Below are positions 24,554 through 33,915 of a DNA stretch of 64,000 nt, piece by piece. Location of the stretch: NCBI GenBank assembly GCA_964402975.1, contig CAYOEM010000006.1, positions 62,001 through 126,000 on the forward strand. Reading direction: 5' to 3'. The stretch is from CAMDKS01 sp964402975 (GTDB taxonomy: Bacteria; Bdellovibrionota_B; Oligoflexia; Oligoflexales; RGVZ01). The position numbers were made by a program, and so were the translations under genes. The notes under the pieces were generated by a model. It saw only the letters and a list, made by a program, of their open reading frames with translations, made no database searches and was not told the DNA's origin. How positions within the stretch are numbered: the stretch's first letter is position 1; every line of letters begins with the position of its first letter.

Positions 24554-27500
24554 ATGTTTTTTGATTTTGGTGGCAAAGGCAGTCTTTGTCCTGCTCGTGG
24601 GCCGGCACGTCGGCATGAGTCGTTGTGCTTTTTTGTGATGTTGCCGCTCTTGATCATGGGGCTGATGCTGGGCTGTCAAAAACCAACGGAAACAGCGCTG
24701 ACTGGTGATGAATACCCACACCCGGGATTGCCGTCTGCTGGTAGTACCACAACAGTTACTGCCGCAGTTGTTAAATCGGCTGCGAAGCAAATATCACTGA
24801 CGGATGCCACGGTTCTAACGGTCAGTAACACCAAAGTGACCATTCCCGCCGGTGCGGTTGACGTCGAAGCCATGGCGAGTTTGTCCTCGTACGGCGGAAC
24901 CTTTGTTAACACCACGTCAATCACGTTGCAAAGTGAGCCTGTTCTACTTGTGATAACTGGGGCTGACGGCAAAGATCTACCGCGAACCAAGTTGCATAAA
25001 GACATTATCGTGGAAATCGAATCCACCAAACGCGTTGTGGCAACTAAGTTAGCCGCTTTATTTCATGAAGACGGAGGTCTTGCGGACGCGAAAACAACGG
25101 GTATGACTCAACAGATTCTTGCACCGGTGCTTGGGGCATTAACTGGTGGTGCCTACAAAGCAACGTTCACAATTCGACCCACACGTATCGCCATGGTTCT
25201 TGCGCAAACGGGCGGCTCTTTGCCCCCTGGTTATGAAGACTTTAAGCGTCCCTCGATTGAGGTGACCAATTTATCTGGTGTTGCGGATTCACCAGCTGAT
25301 GTCACGTTGTCGTGGACGTCAAGTGATGACCGTAACCAAGGTTTTGCGCTTGTTTACGCCAAAGGATCGAGTGTTTCTGCAGTCTGTACCATAAGCGACG
25401 TGATTGAGGCTGATTTTGATCAAGCAACCAAAGTATACTCGCACAAAATCACTGGACTTGACGATGACAGTCAATACACGTTCAAATTGTGTTCCAGTTC
25501 CTTTAGGGATCCGGTTGATCTCTCGGCTGGCCAGTCCGTGTCGGTTACAACTCCGAAGCGTGCGCTAGCGGTACTGTCGAACACTCCTCCTGATCCGACG
25601 AACGCGACAGCTCTGAATGTGACGGTGTCTGGTGCAAATCTTACGTTTTACCGCCATGCCGTCTTGAGTGGTGTGACAAACTGCTCAACGGCGACATATT
25701 CAGCATGGACGCCTGTTGCGACCCCCATCACAAATGCCTTGTCAGGTAATGGTGCAAGACTGTTGTGCGTCCTTGGGCGAATTGACGTGACCAACGATCA
25801 ATTGGTTCCCACGACATATGCATTCACACTTGATCAAACGCCTCCGGTGTTTGGCACGATTGCGATGGTCAATGATGTTTCGTCTGCGTCCCAAACAGCC
25901 ATAAACCAGTCCGAAAGGTACAACACGACAACACTTGTGGGCGCGATGACGGGTAGTTCGGGCTACGATACTGTGAGCTACAGTGTTACACGCAATGGAA
26001 CATGTAACGGGACCCTGACTTACACCAGCACGGTTCCAACCAACGCGGCAGTTGTCAGCGGACCCGAGGGCTCTTGGATGGTTTGTGTCAGGCTTGGAGA
26101 TATTGCTGGTAACGTGACGTATGGATCTAGCACAGTATTTACTGTTGACTGGACGCCTCCGACTTTCACATCGTTGCCGTTTGCCGGAGCGACAATCAGT
26201 GATGGATATATTAATAATCTGGAGCAAACCTCCAACAATACGGTCGTCGTGAGCCCCGCAACTCCGACTGGTACGTTGAATTACACGATTGATGATTTTG
26301 CGATTGTTCCGTCGACGACGACTTGTGATTCGAGTGTTACTTATTCGATGATTAACGCGCCGAACGCGACCAATTCTGGATTTGCTACGGATGGGCAGTA
26401 CCGCGTCTGCGTACGCCTGCGCGATGCAGCCTTCAACACCACTTACGGTGCTAGCGGGATTATAACAGTGAAGAAGGCCTTGCCGTCATTCACGTCCATC
26501 GACCGCGGTGCTGATGTGAGTGATGGCTATCTGTCTATGGCAGATCGAGCGTTAACAAACCCTTTGGCCACGAATCTTGTTGGATCAAATTATGACTTAG
26601 CCCAGTACGCTGTAACGGATAGCGCAATAAGCTGTAACGTGACGCCAGCTCTCAGCTACGGCGCGATGCCACTTGATAATGATGCGAGCATAACTACCCA
26701 TAACCAAACTTATAAAGTATGCGTCAAATTATCGGATTTAGCGGGCAACCCTGCCGTCTACGGCTCCACGAGTGACTTCACGGCACTCTTGTCAGGCCCT
26801 ACATGTACAGGAGTGACTTTGATCAATCACGCCACCGATGGGTACATCAACTCAACGGAGCACTTATTAACCAATCCTTTGACCACTGGCGTGGACAGTC
26901 CCAGCGTATCTGTGACGGCAAGTAAGTTTAAAGTTATTCCGAGTGCCGCTACCTGTGACTCCAGTCAGACTTTTGCCGCAGGCGTTCCAAAGTCAGATGA
27001 TGCGGTACTTTCTGCGAACGGTTCTTATAAAATTTGCGCAAGAGTTGAGGATTCGGTGCCGCAATTTGGTTACTGCGAATCGCCGGACTTTACATCTGTA
27101 ATTAATACAATAACCTTCACATCCCTTGACCGAGTCGGTCCAGCCGCTGACGGTTATATTAACCCAAACGAGCACGCAACATCGGCCGCAGTTGTCGGAA
27201 ATCTTGTGGGGGCAAATTATGATGCCGCAAATTACGCTCTGGTATCATCCACGACGACTTGTGACGGAAACTTGACTTACGGGCCGTCTATTCCATCGGC
27301 CGATGACTCCGGCATAGCTGTTGACGGCAATGCGTACAAGGTCTGCGTTGAGCTTTCAGATGTAGCAGGTAATCCTAAAGCTTACGGATCATCGGCAACA
27401 TTTGTTTACGATACGACACCACCGGTCTTTAATTCTGTTGCTTTAGATGGGGTGGCAGCAGATGGCTACCTTAACACCAGTGAGCACGCCTTATCTTCAG

Positions 27501-30500
27501 CCATTATCGGAGCCGTATCCGGAACAGGCCAGGCTTTAGAAGAGTTTGCAGTGGTCACAGCCGCGACGACGTGCGGCCTTCCGTTGACTTGGTCATCGTC
27601 TGTCCCAAAGGCCAACGATGTCGCATTTGCTTCGGACGACCAGTATAAGGTTTGCGTTAAGTTGAGTGACTTGGCGGGCAATACTGACTACGGCGCATCG
27701 GCTTTACTCGTTTTTGACTCGGCAGCACCAGTGTTTACCAGTATAGCGCTAGCAAATGATGCTTCGGATACTTATGTCAATATCGCAGATACGGCCAGTG
27801 CTCTTGACGTGGTCGATTCTCTCGTGGCCTCCGGGCAGGTCTCTCAGAAGTACAAACGAGTCCTATCGAATGCTACATGTTCGTCACAGGTGGGCTACGG
27901 AGCATCAGTCCCTGTAGGCAGTGACTTTTCTGGTATCAATGGTGATTATAAAGTGTGTGTTGAGCTCGAAGACGTTGCCGGTAACCTTGCCTACGGCGAG
28001 TCTTCGGTCATTCATGTCGATACCTCTGCTCCGGCATTTACGTCCCTTTCTCTTGGTACAACTGTAACGGATGGTTATTTGAGCGCAGCCGATCATGCAG
28101 GCACAGCAGCACTCGCAGCTAGCCTTGTTGCGATTGGATATGACACGGCTCAATATGCGGTTGTTACGAATGCGACTGCTTGTGATGCATCAGTGACCTA
28201 CGGATCCATGCCTCAAGGAAATAATGCAAGTATCAATGTGCATACGGGAACTTATAAAGTTTGTGTCAAACTTACAGATCTTGCGGGTAACCCGGCCGAC
28301 TATGGTGGCTCATCATCGTTTGTGGCGCTGCTCTCTGCGCCAACTTGTGCGTCAGTCGACTTAGCTAATGGGGCAACTGATGGTTACATCAGCTCGACAG
28401 AGCATGGACAAAGTTTAGTTCTAACATCCGGAGTCAGTACGCCGAGCATCACAGTCTCTGCGACAAGTTACTCGGTAATCGCTTCTACGGCCACGTGTAA
28501 CAGTGGCCAGACGTTCTCTACAAGTATTCCAAAGTCAGATGATGCAGTGTTTGGTGTGAACGGCACCTACAAACTATGTGCGAAAGTGGCAGACGAGGCG
28601 TCACAGGACGGCTATTGTGAGTCGTCTCCCATTACAGTTGTAAATCAAGCAATTTCGTTTGTATCAATCGATCGTTCTGGTCCGGCGATTGATGGATATA
28701 TCAGTGCTAGCGAGCACACGGCCTCGACGGCAATCGTATCAAATCTGGTTGGTGCTAATTATGATTCAGCCAGGTATGCAGTCGTCGTCGCAGCCACATC
28801 ATGTGATTCTTCGGTCGCTTACAGTGCTGGCGTGCCAGCGGCGAATAGCGTCGATATCGCAATCGATGGGTCGTCTTACAAGGTTTGTGTTGAGTTGTCG
28901 GACGTAGCTGGTAATCCCAAAGCTTACGGGGGTTCAGCAACGTTCATATATGATGCTACATCACCGATATTTACATCCTTCCCGCTGGCCTTCGATGCTG
29001 CTGATGGTTATATAAATAATTCCGAGCACGGACTAACAAGTGATCTGGCAGGACCTTTATCTGTCTCTGGACAGTCGTCGGTGATGTACGCGCTTGTGAC
29101 CAACACCTCAACCTGCGGTTTCCCATTAACCTGGACGAGTAGCATCCCAAAGGCAAACGATGCGCTTTTCACGGCGCAAGGTGGCTACAAAGTCTGTGTT
29201 CAACTAAGCGACGCGGCTGGTAATACAACTTACGGGAGCTCTCCTGACGTCACCTTTGACAGTGTGGCGCCCACCTTTACGAGTATAGCTCTTGCAAATG
29301 CAGCGGCTGACACCTATTTAAATGCCTCGGAATCCTCCGGGGCAACAGCTGTGGTGGGGTCCCTGTCGGCCACTGGGCATTCGGCGGCTCATTATAAGGT
29401 CGCTTCGTCGTCGGCTACTTGCTCGGCCTTGTCATCTTACAGTTCAGCTACACCAACTGGCGCTGACTTTTCTGGGTTGAATGGTGATTATAAGGTTTGC
29501 GTGCAGCTTTTCGATCTTGCGGGAAATAACTCATTTGGTAGTTCGGCTACGATTCATGTGGATACGGTGGTGCCAGGTTTTGCGTCCATGGCTCTCGCCG
29601 GTGATGCTACGGATGGCTACATTAATTTAGCAGAAAGTAGCACCACGAATAACCTAACGTCTGCAGCAGTGGGAAGCGGCTACGACTCCATTTCCTACGT
29701 CTTAGTGACAAGTGCCTCGTCTTGCTCCGGTGCTGCGGGTTGGTCTGCATCTATCCCTAAGTCCAATGACGCGGGGTTTGCAACCCCTGGCCAATATAAA
29801 GTGTGCGCAAAGCTCTCTGATCTTGCGGGTAACCCTGACGCCTTTGGGGCGTCGTCAGACGTGACCTTTGACAATATTGCCCCGAGTTTTACCTCATTGG
29901 CACTAGCAGGCAACGCGTCAGATGGATATCTCAATCAATCTGAGCGTAGTCAATCCACAACGATTTTGGGCGCTCTAACTGCTAGCGGCTATACCAGTTC
30001 TACCTACAAACTTGTAGCGGATGGGACGACTTGTAATGCTGCACTTAGTTACGGTGCAGGTGTCAATTCGAATTCCGCCGATATCGGCGCTGATGGATCC
30101 TACAAGGTTTGTGTCAAGCTCGCAGACCTTGCTGGCAACGCCTCGTTTGGCTCGACGGCAGCTTTTGTGGTCGATACGAACGGTCCAACATTTACGAGCC
30201 TGGCTTTAGGTGCCGTAGTGCTGGACGGTTACCTTTCGTCCACAGAGCATGCGTCATCCTCAAGTCTCGGTGGATCTCTGACGTCGGCGGGTGGTAGCGT
30301 GTATTCATATGCGGTCGTTCTTGCAGCGACCACTTGTGATGTATCCGTTAGCTATGCCGGTATGCCCAGCGCAAATGATGCATCCATAGTGCACGGGGAA
30401 ACCTATAAGTTGTGCGCTAAAGTCGCCGATGCGGCTGGAAACGCAGTTTACGGAGCTTCAAATAATTTTGTGTCCGACTTTATGTCGCCTAGTATTTCTG

Positions 30501-32299
30501 CTGTCACACTTGCGGCTGTCGTGTCGGACGGATATCTTAACATTGCGGACCAAACGGCTGCGTCGGCCTTACTAGCGTCAGTAGCAGCATCTAATCATGA
30601 TAGCTTGTCCTACGTGGTGGTTACGGCGGCCACGACTTGCAATTCCTCTTTAACGTATAGTGGCAGTGCGCCTAATACAAATAATGCGGCAATGAATGCA
30701 GATGGGTCCTGGAAGGTTTGTGTAAAAGCATCTGACTATGCCGGGAATGCTGACGCTTACAGCGCAGGCACAGCATTTACCCGTGACGTCACAAGGCCAT
30801 CTTCGACACTCACGACATCCGGGTCTCTGAATCCGAATTCAACGGCTGGTAGTACCACCGTCATTAGCGGCACCGCGTCCGATGCAGCGACGGGTGTGGC
30901 GTCGCTGGTCATTTCAATCCAAGAGGGATCTGGATCCTGTTTTGATCAGGCAGCAAGTGATTTCACTGCATCGTGTCCTAACTGGCTATCGGTTTCTGGT
31001 ACGACATCGTGGACGTATACATTTGATGATAGTGATTTGATTAAAGGTCAGACCTACTCGGTCAGCACAAAAGCCACAGATTTGGCCGGAAACGAGCAGA
31101 CATCTCTTGGGACTGGTACGTTCAGCTTCACGGCAAGCGAGGGAAGTAATCTGTGGAACCGTGATCTTAGTTATGATCAAGGATCGGGAGATGACAAGGC
31201 CTTGGCTGGAGCGTTGGACTCAAACGGCAATCTTTATGTCGTTGGCTATCATTCAAGTTCAGATAAGAACTGGCTCATTAAGAAATTTTCAAGGCGTGGT
31301 GTAGAAGATACTACAAACTGGAATAAGGATGTGGGTGACTCAGGCGTCGATGAAATCGCCAGATCTGTGGCGATTGACAGCTCAAATAATGTTTACGTTG
31401 TGGGGTCTAGGTGGAATGGTTCTGATTATGATTGGATGATTAAAAAATATTCCTCCTCCGGTGTTGAGGATACTATCAGTTGGGATATGCTCATCAATTC
31501 TGGTAATGGTAATGACGAAGCACTCGGCGTCACGACAGATTCAAGTGGTAATGTTTACGTAGCAGGATACGGTAGGAATATTGCAGGGGCCTCTTCCGGT
31601 GACGACGTTTGGCTCAAAAAATTTCAGTCCGACGGCACATTGCTTTGCGAGCAAAAACTTGACGATGGTGCTGCAAATTTAACTGATCGCGCTACAGCAG
31701 TGGCGGTGAATAGCTCTACTTCTAAGATTTACATCGCTGGATACCACACGGCAACCGGACCCGATCAGAGGCTTTTTGTGAAGCGCCTCAGAATGTCTGA
31801 TTGTACGGTGGAAGTATCAGCGACTGGTAACAGCTCGGGCTCAGCTGATTATGCCGCATCTATTAAGATTGATAGCGCGGGTTCAGTTTACGTAGCTGGG
31901 GTGACCTCGTCTGCGGATATGGATTGGTGGATTCAGAAGTATTCTGCGTCTCTAGCTCTGACGTCAGAAATTAATACCACAGTTATTCGTGATCATGCGG
32001 CCAATGCGTTGGCTATTGATTCATCCGATCGCGTCTATGTTGGCGGTTATAAATCCGCGACCCCACAGATAAGCTCACAAGATTTATGGGTGAGACAATT
32101 CAGCAGCTCCTTAGTCGAAAATACCAGCTCATGGAATAAAGTTTTCAATGGCGCTGGTGCGGCAGATCAGGTGACAGCATTGGTTACAACATCCGGAAGC
32201 CTGGATGCTGACAATCTCTTTGTGATCGGTTGGTCCACGAATCTTGTCGGCGGGTCCTCAGGCGCTGATTGGTGGATCAAAAAATTAGCCGGTCCATAA
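24554..32299 (+). CDS. Giant modular lipoprotein: 16 Ig-like modules and a 7-blade propeller
   Basis: 2581 residues. A long basic N-region precedes a hydrophobic stretch ending in lipobox LMLGC (Cys41, Gln at +2), so it is probably an outer-membrane or surface lipoprotein. Residues about 65-200 contain VTIPAGAVD, typical of ZU5-like domains. About 235-345 look like an FN3 domain. From 430 to 2080 run sixteen modules of about 103 residues, each with a DGYIN..E-type start, a mid-module Cys, YKVCVKLSDLAGN and a terminal strand. An extra Ig-like domain (about 2081-2195) leads to seven repeats of the form VYVAGY...WWIKKF, exactly seven blades of an SBBP-type beta-propeller. ATG 24554 has GGGGGG upstream. 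It is probably an adhesin or surface stalk; no catalytic residues are seen. Confidence 0.85.
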   Translation: MFFDFGGKGSLCPARGPARRHESLCFFVMLPLLIMGLMLGCQKPTETALTGDEYPHPGLPSAGSTTTVTAAVVKSAAKQISLTDATVLTVSNTKVTIPAGAVDVEAMASLSSYGGTFVNTTSITLQSEPVLLVITGADGKDLPRTKLHKDIIVEIESTKRVVATKLAALFHEDGGLADAKTTGMTQQILAPVLGALTGGAYKATFTIRPTRIAMVLAQTGGSLPPGYEDFKRPSIEVTNLSGVADSPADVTLSWTSSDDRNQGFALVYAKGSSVSAVCTISDVIEADFDQATKVYSHKITGLDDDSQYTFKLCSSSFRDPVDLSAGQSVSVTTPKRALAVLSNTPPDPTNATALNVTVSGANLTFYRHAVLSGVTNCSTATYSAWTPVATPITNALSGNGARLLCVLGRIDVTNDQLVPTTYAFTLDQTPPVFGTIAMVNDVSSASQTAINQSERYNTTTLVGAMTGSSGYDTVSYSVTRNGTCNGTLTYTSTVPTNAAVVSGPEGSWMVCVRLGDIAGNVTYGSSTVFTVDWTPPTFTSLPFAGATISDGYINNLEQTSNNTVVVSPATPTGTLNYTIDDFAIVPSTTTCDSSVTYSMINAPNATNSGFATDGQYRVCVRLRDAAFNTTYGASGIITVKKALPSFTSIDRGADVSDGYLSMADRALTNPLATNLVGSNYDLAQYAVTDSAISCNVTPALSYGAMPLDNDASITTHNQTYKVCVKLSDLAGNPAVYGSTSDFTALLSGPTCTGVTLINHATDGYINSTEHLLTNPLTTGVDSPSVSVTASKFKVIPSAATCDSSQTFAAGVPKSDDAVLSANGSYKICARVEDSVPQFGYCESPDFTSVINTITFTSLDRVGPAADGYINPNEHATSAAVVGNLVGANYDAANYALVSSTTTCDGNLTYGPSIPSADDSGIAVDGNAYKVCVELSDVAGNPKAYGSSATFVYDTTPPVFNSVALDGVAADGYLNTSEHALSSAIIGAVSGTGQALEEFAVVTAATTCGLPLTWSSSVPKANDVAFASDDQYKVCVKLSDLAGNTDYGASALLVFDSAAPVFTSIALANDASDTYVNIADTASALDVVDSLVASGQVSQKYKRVLSNATCSSQVGYGASVPVGSDFSGINGDYKVCVELEDVAGNLAYGESSVIHVDTSAPAFTSLSLGTTVTDGYLSAADHAGTAALAASLVAIGYDTAQYAVVTNATACDASVTYGSMPQGNNASINVHTGTYKVCVKLTDLAGNPADYGGSSSFVALLSAPTCASVDLANGATDGYISSTEHGQSLVLTSGVSTPSITVSATSYSVIASTATCNSGQTFSTSIPKSDDAVFGVNGTYKLCAKVADEASQDGYCESSPITVVNQAISFVSIDRSGPAIDGYISASEHTASTAIVSNLVGANYDSARYAVVVAATSCDSSVAYSAGVPAANSVDIAIDGSSYKVCVELSDVAGNPKAYGGSATFIYDATSPIFTSFPLAFDAADGYINNSEHGLTSDLAGPLSVSGQSSVMYALVTNTSTCGFPLTWTSSIPKANDALFTAQGGYKVCVQLSDAAGNTTYGSSPDVTFDSVAPTFTSIALANAAADTYLNASESSGATAVVGSLSATGHSAAHYKVASSSATCSALSSYSSATPTGADFSGLNGDYKVCVQLFDLAGNNSFGSSATIHVDTVVPGFASMALAGDATDGYINLAESSTTNNLTSAAVGSGYDSISYVLVTSASSCSGAAGWSASIPKSNDAGFATPGQYKVCAKLSDLAGNPDAFGASSDVTFDNIAPSFTSLALAGNASDGYLNQSERSQSTTILGALTASGYTSSTYKLVADGTTCNAALSYGAGVNSNSADIGADGSYKVCVKLADLAGNASFGSTAAFVVDTNGPTFTSLALGAVVLDGYLSSTEHASSSSLGGSLTSAGGSVYSYAVVLAATTCDVSVSYAGMPSANDASIVHGETYKLCAKVADAAGNAVYGASNNFVSDFMSPSISAVTLAAVVSDGYLNIADQTAASALLASVAASNHDSLSYVVVTAATTCNSSLTYSGSAPNTNNAAMNADGSWKVCVKASDYAGNADAYSAGTAFTRDVTRPSSTLTTSGSLNPNSTAGSTTVISGTASDAATGVASLVISIQEGSGSCFDQAASDFTASCPNWLSVSGTTSWTYTFDDSDLIKGQTYSVSTKATDLAGNEQTSLGTGTFSFTASEGSNLWNRDLSYDQGSGDDKALAGALDSNGNLYVVGYHSSSDKNWLIKKFSRRGVEDTTNWNKDVGDSGVDEIARSVAIDSSNNVYVVGSRWNGSDYDWMIKKYSSSGVEDTISWDMLINSGNGNDEALGVTTDSSGNVYVAGYGRNIAGASSGDDVWLKKFQSDGTLLCEQKLDDGAANLTDRATAVAVNSSTSKIYIAGYHTATGPDQRLFVKRLRMSDCTVEVSATGNSSGSADYAASIKIDSAGSVYVAGVTSSADMDWWIQKYSASLALTSEINTTVIRDHAANALAIDSSDRVYVGGYKSATPQISSQDLWVRQFSSSLVENTSSWNKVFNGAGAADQVTALVTTSGSLDADNLFVIGWSTNLVGGSSGADWWIKKLAGP
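25841..30793 (+). repeat. Sixteen tandem coding repeats of about 310 bp
   Basis: Tandem modules begin at 25841 and end at 30793, averaging about 103 codons. Each starts with a [AP]P.FTS.[LI] strand, then DGY[IL][NS]..E, a Cys in the ATTCD-like segment, a proline-bearing turn (SVPKAND-like), and YKVCVKL.DLAGN..YG.S. DNA identity between neighbours is modest, since synonymous positions have diverged, so the array is old and stable rather than recently expanded. Two cysteines per module could form one disulfide each. Confidence 0.9.
26480..29569 (+). repeat. Duplicated five-module block inside the giant gene
   Basis: Modules 3-7 (26480-28027, 516 codons) and modules 8-12 (28028-29569, 514 codons) correspond one to one. 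Both blocks start with a module ending F.ALLS. Each then has a module opening PTC with an extra GYCES near its end, one opening FTS/FVS with a DR.GPA.DGYI core, one containing CG.PLTW.SS.PKAND, and one with the DTY[VL]N and DFSG[IL]NGDYKVCV wording. This shows a unit duplication of five modules rather than single-module slippage. Confidence 0.85.
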
Positions 32300-32371
32300 C
32301 GTCAAACGTCCATTAAAGTGCTAAACTATTCTCCGAAGATCTCCATCGTCTTTTGGGGCAGCAGAGATAGT

Positions 32372-32932
32372 ATGAATTTGAAACATTTCATAAAGTTAAA
32401 TTGGCGACCACTGATCGTTGCACTTTACTGCATGAGCGCGTTTAGTTTTTCTGTGCCAGAGGAATTTTTCCCTCCGAAGCCTTTCTTTACGGCTGTGGGA
32501 TCACGTGCTCTAGTCACCGTGAACCTGTGGCAATATTGGGATATGTTTGCCCCCAATCCAAGGTCCGATGATGTCAAAATAGAGGTGAGCTACGAAACCA
32601 AGTCTGGTCAAAGAGTAGAGTTCTACCTGACCGACATGTTATCTATGCCCTACGGCGAGAGGTGGCAGAAAGAACGATGGCGAAAGTATTTTAATGACCA
32701 CCTTCGTGTTGATCAAGAAAAACATCTCTGGTTGCCCTATGCAAAATACGCGGCCAGCCAGTTACAACTGCAGGGGGTTGAGACAAAAAAAATTTGCCTC
32801 ATTCGTCACTGGCGTCCCACTAACCATCTAATGACGCCCGAGTCGAGAGCTAGCCGCAACAGTTCACCGTGGCTTATCTACAATTTTTTCGACTTGATCC
32901 TAGATTCACCATCCGAGGGTGGCGTGCCATGA
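32372..32932 (+). CDS. Membrane-anchored partner of an HTTM protein
   Basis: 186 residues from the chosen ATG. One transmembrane helix (about residues 10-30) is followed by a soluble region with LWQYWDMFAPNPRSDDV, a segment I associate with proteins encoded next to HTTM-domain genes; DUF-level identity is not certain. The frame is open to GTG 32318, but ATG 32372 puts the hydrophobic helix at the N-terminus. Its stop overlaps the HTTM start as ATGA, showing translational coupling. It probably works with the HTTM protein at the inner membrane. Confidence 0.65.
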   Translation: MNLKHFIKLNWRPLIVALYCMSAFSFSVPEEFFPPKPFFTAVGSRALVTVNLWQYWDMFAPNPRSDDVKIEVSYETKSGQRVEFYLTDMLSMPYGERWQKERWRKYFNDHLRVDQEKHLWLPYAKYAASQLQLQGVETKKICLIRHWRPTNHLMTPESRASRNSSPWLIYNFFDLILDSPSEGGVP

Positions 32933-33840
32933 ATCAAATCTCTCGCCTCGTTCTCGCGGCATGGCTAGCATTTAGGAATTGGGTAGAAGAGCCCATTGAC
33001 CCTAGGCCCCTAGGTTTATTTAGGCTTTGGTTTGGTTTTTTGGCTCTATTGAACCTTCTACTTCTTTGGCCTGATATGGAGATGTGGTTTGGCAATCATG
33101 GCGTTATTCCACCAGAACTTCATCAACAACTCACGTCAACGTTTCGAATCCAAATATTTGCGCTGACTGGCTATAGTGATAATGCCATTCTGGTTATGAA
33201 AATTTTGGGTCTTGCGGGGGGGCTTGGTCTTGTTTTGGGTGTATTCCCCCGATCCTCGGCCTTTTGCATGTGGCTCGTTGCCAGTAGTTACGCTTGGCGT
33301 AACTCCGCCATTCTGCACTCAGGCGATAGCCTTATAAGAATTGGAAGCTTTTTTCTAATGTTCGCACGGTCGGACGCGGCTTTTAGTTTAACGTCTTTCT
33401 TTAGGAACGGTGGAGAGAAGAGTCGGTCGCATGTCAAATACAGTCTCGTATCTGCCTGGCCGCAAAGAATCCTGCAAATACAGCTATGTATTGTTTACCT
33501 GGCAGCCGCTCTCTGGAAGTTTAAAGGGGAGTCTTGGCGCCAAGGAACCGCAGTCGGCACCGTTCTCCAGCTGGGCGAGTTTGAGAGGTTTCCGATTCCT
33601 GACTTTATGCTGACGGCGACGGCCTCCATGATAGGCACCTATTTTACGCTAGGATTTGAGCTTTTATTTCCGTTTATGATCTGGATTCCCGTGTGCCGAG
33701 TCCCTTTTCTAGTGATGGGAATTCTTTTGCACGCCGGTTTGGAATGGAGTCTCAATATTCAAATGTTTCAGTGGGTCATCACTAGTTTTTACATTCTATT
33801 TATCCGAGTGGGTGATAAGTCAATAAAGACGGTTGCTTAA
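32929..33840 (+). CDS. HTTM domain membrane protein (vitamin-K carboxylase/SdpB-like)
   Basis: 303 residues with several hydrophobic helices. It begins with the HTTM pattern PLGLFRLWFGFLALLNLL, then WFGNHGVIP, a glycine-rich helix (LGLAGGLGLVLG), and LHSGDSLIRIGSFFLMFA, where the HSGD/HxGD-type motif is typical of HTTM. This family is related to the membrane part of vitamin-K-dependent gamma-carboxylase and to SdpB; the bacterial reaction is mostly unknown. The start ATG 32929 overlaps the upstream stop by 4 bases (ATGA); the open frame begins earlier at 32869 but lacks support. Confidence 0.82.
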   Translation: MNQISRLVLAAWLAFRNWVEEPIDPRPLGLFRLWFGFLALLNLLLLWPDMEMWFGNHGVIPPELHQQLTSTFRIQIFALTGYSDNAILVMKILGLAGGLGLVLGVFPRSSAFCMWLVASSYAWRNSAILHSGDSLIRIGSFFLMFARSDAAFSLTSFFRNGGEKSRSHVKYSLVSAWPQRILQIQLCIVYLAAALWKFKGESWRQGTAVGTVLQLGEFERFPIPDFMLTATASMIGTYFTLGFELLFPFMIWIPVCRVPFLVMGILLHAGLEWSLNIQMFQWVITSFYILFIRVGDKSIKTVA

Positions 33841-33915
33841 TGCCTTCTGAGTGGGCACACTTGTCGAGACGGAATCCAATATCCGCGGTCACATAAACAA
33901 GGGACAATATTTTCT

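Noticed and set aside
25841..30793. Regular 310-bp repeats suggesting a CRISPR or satellite array
   Set aside because: Repeats are in frame, diverged at synonymous sites and encode protein modules; no short identical repeats with spacers.
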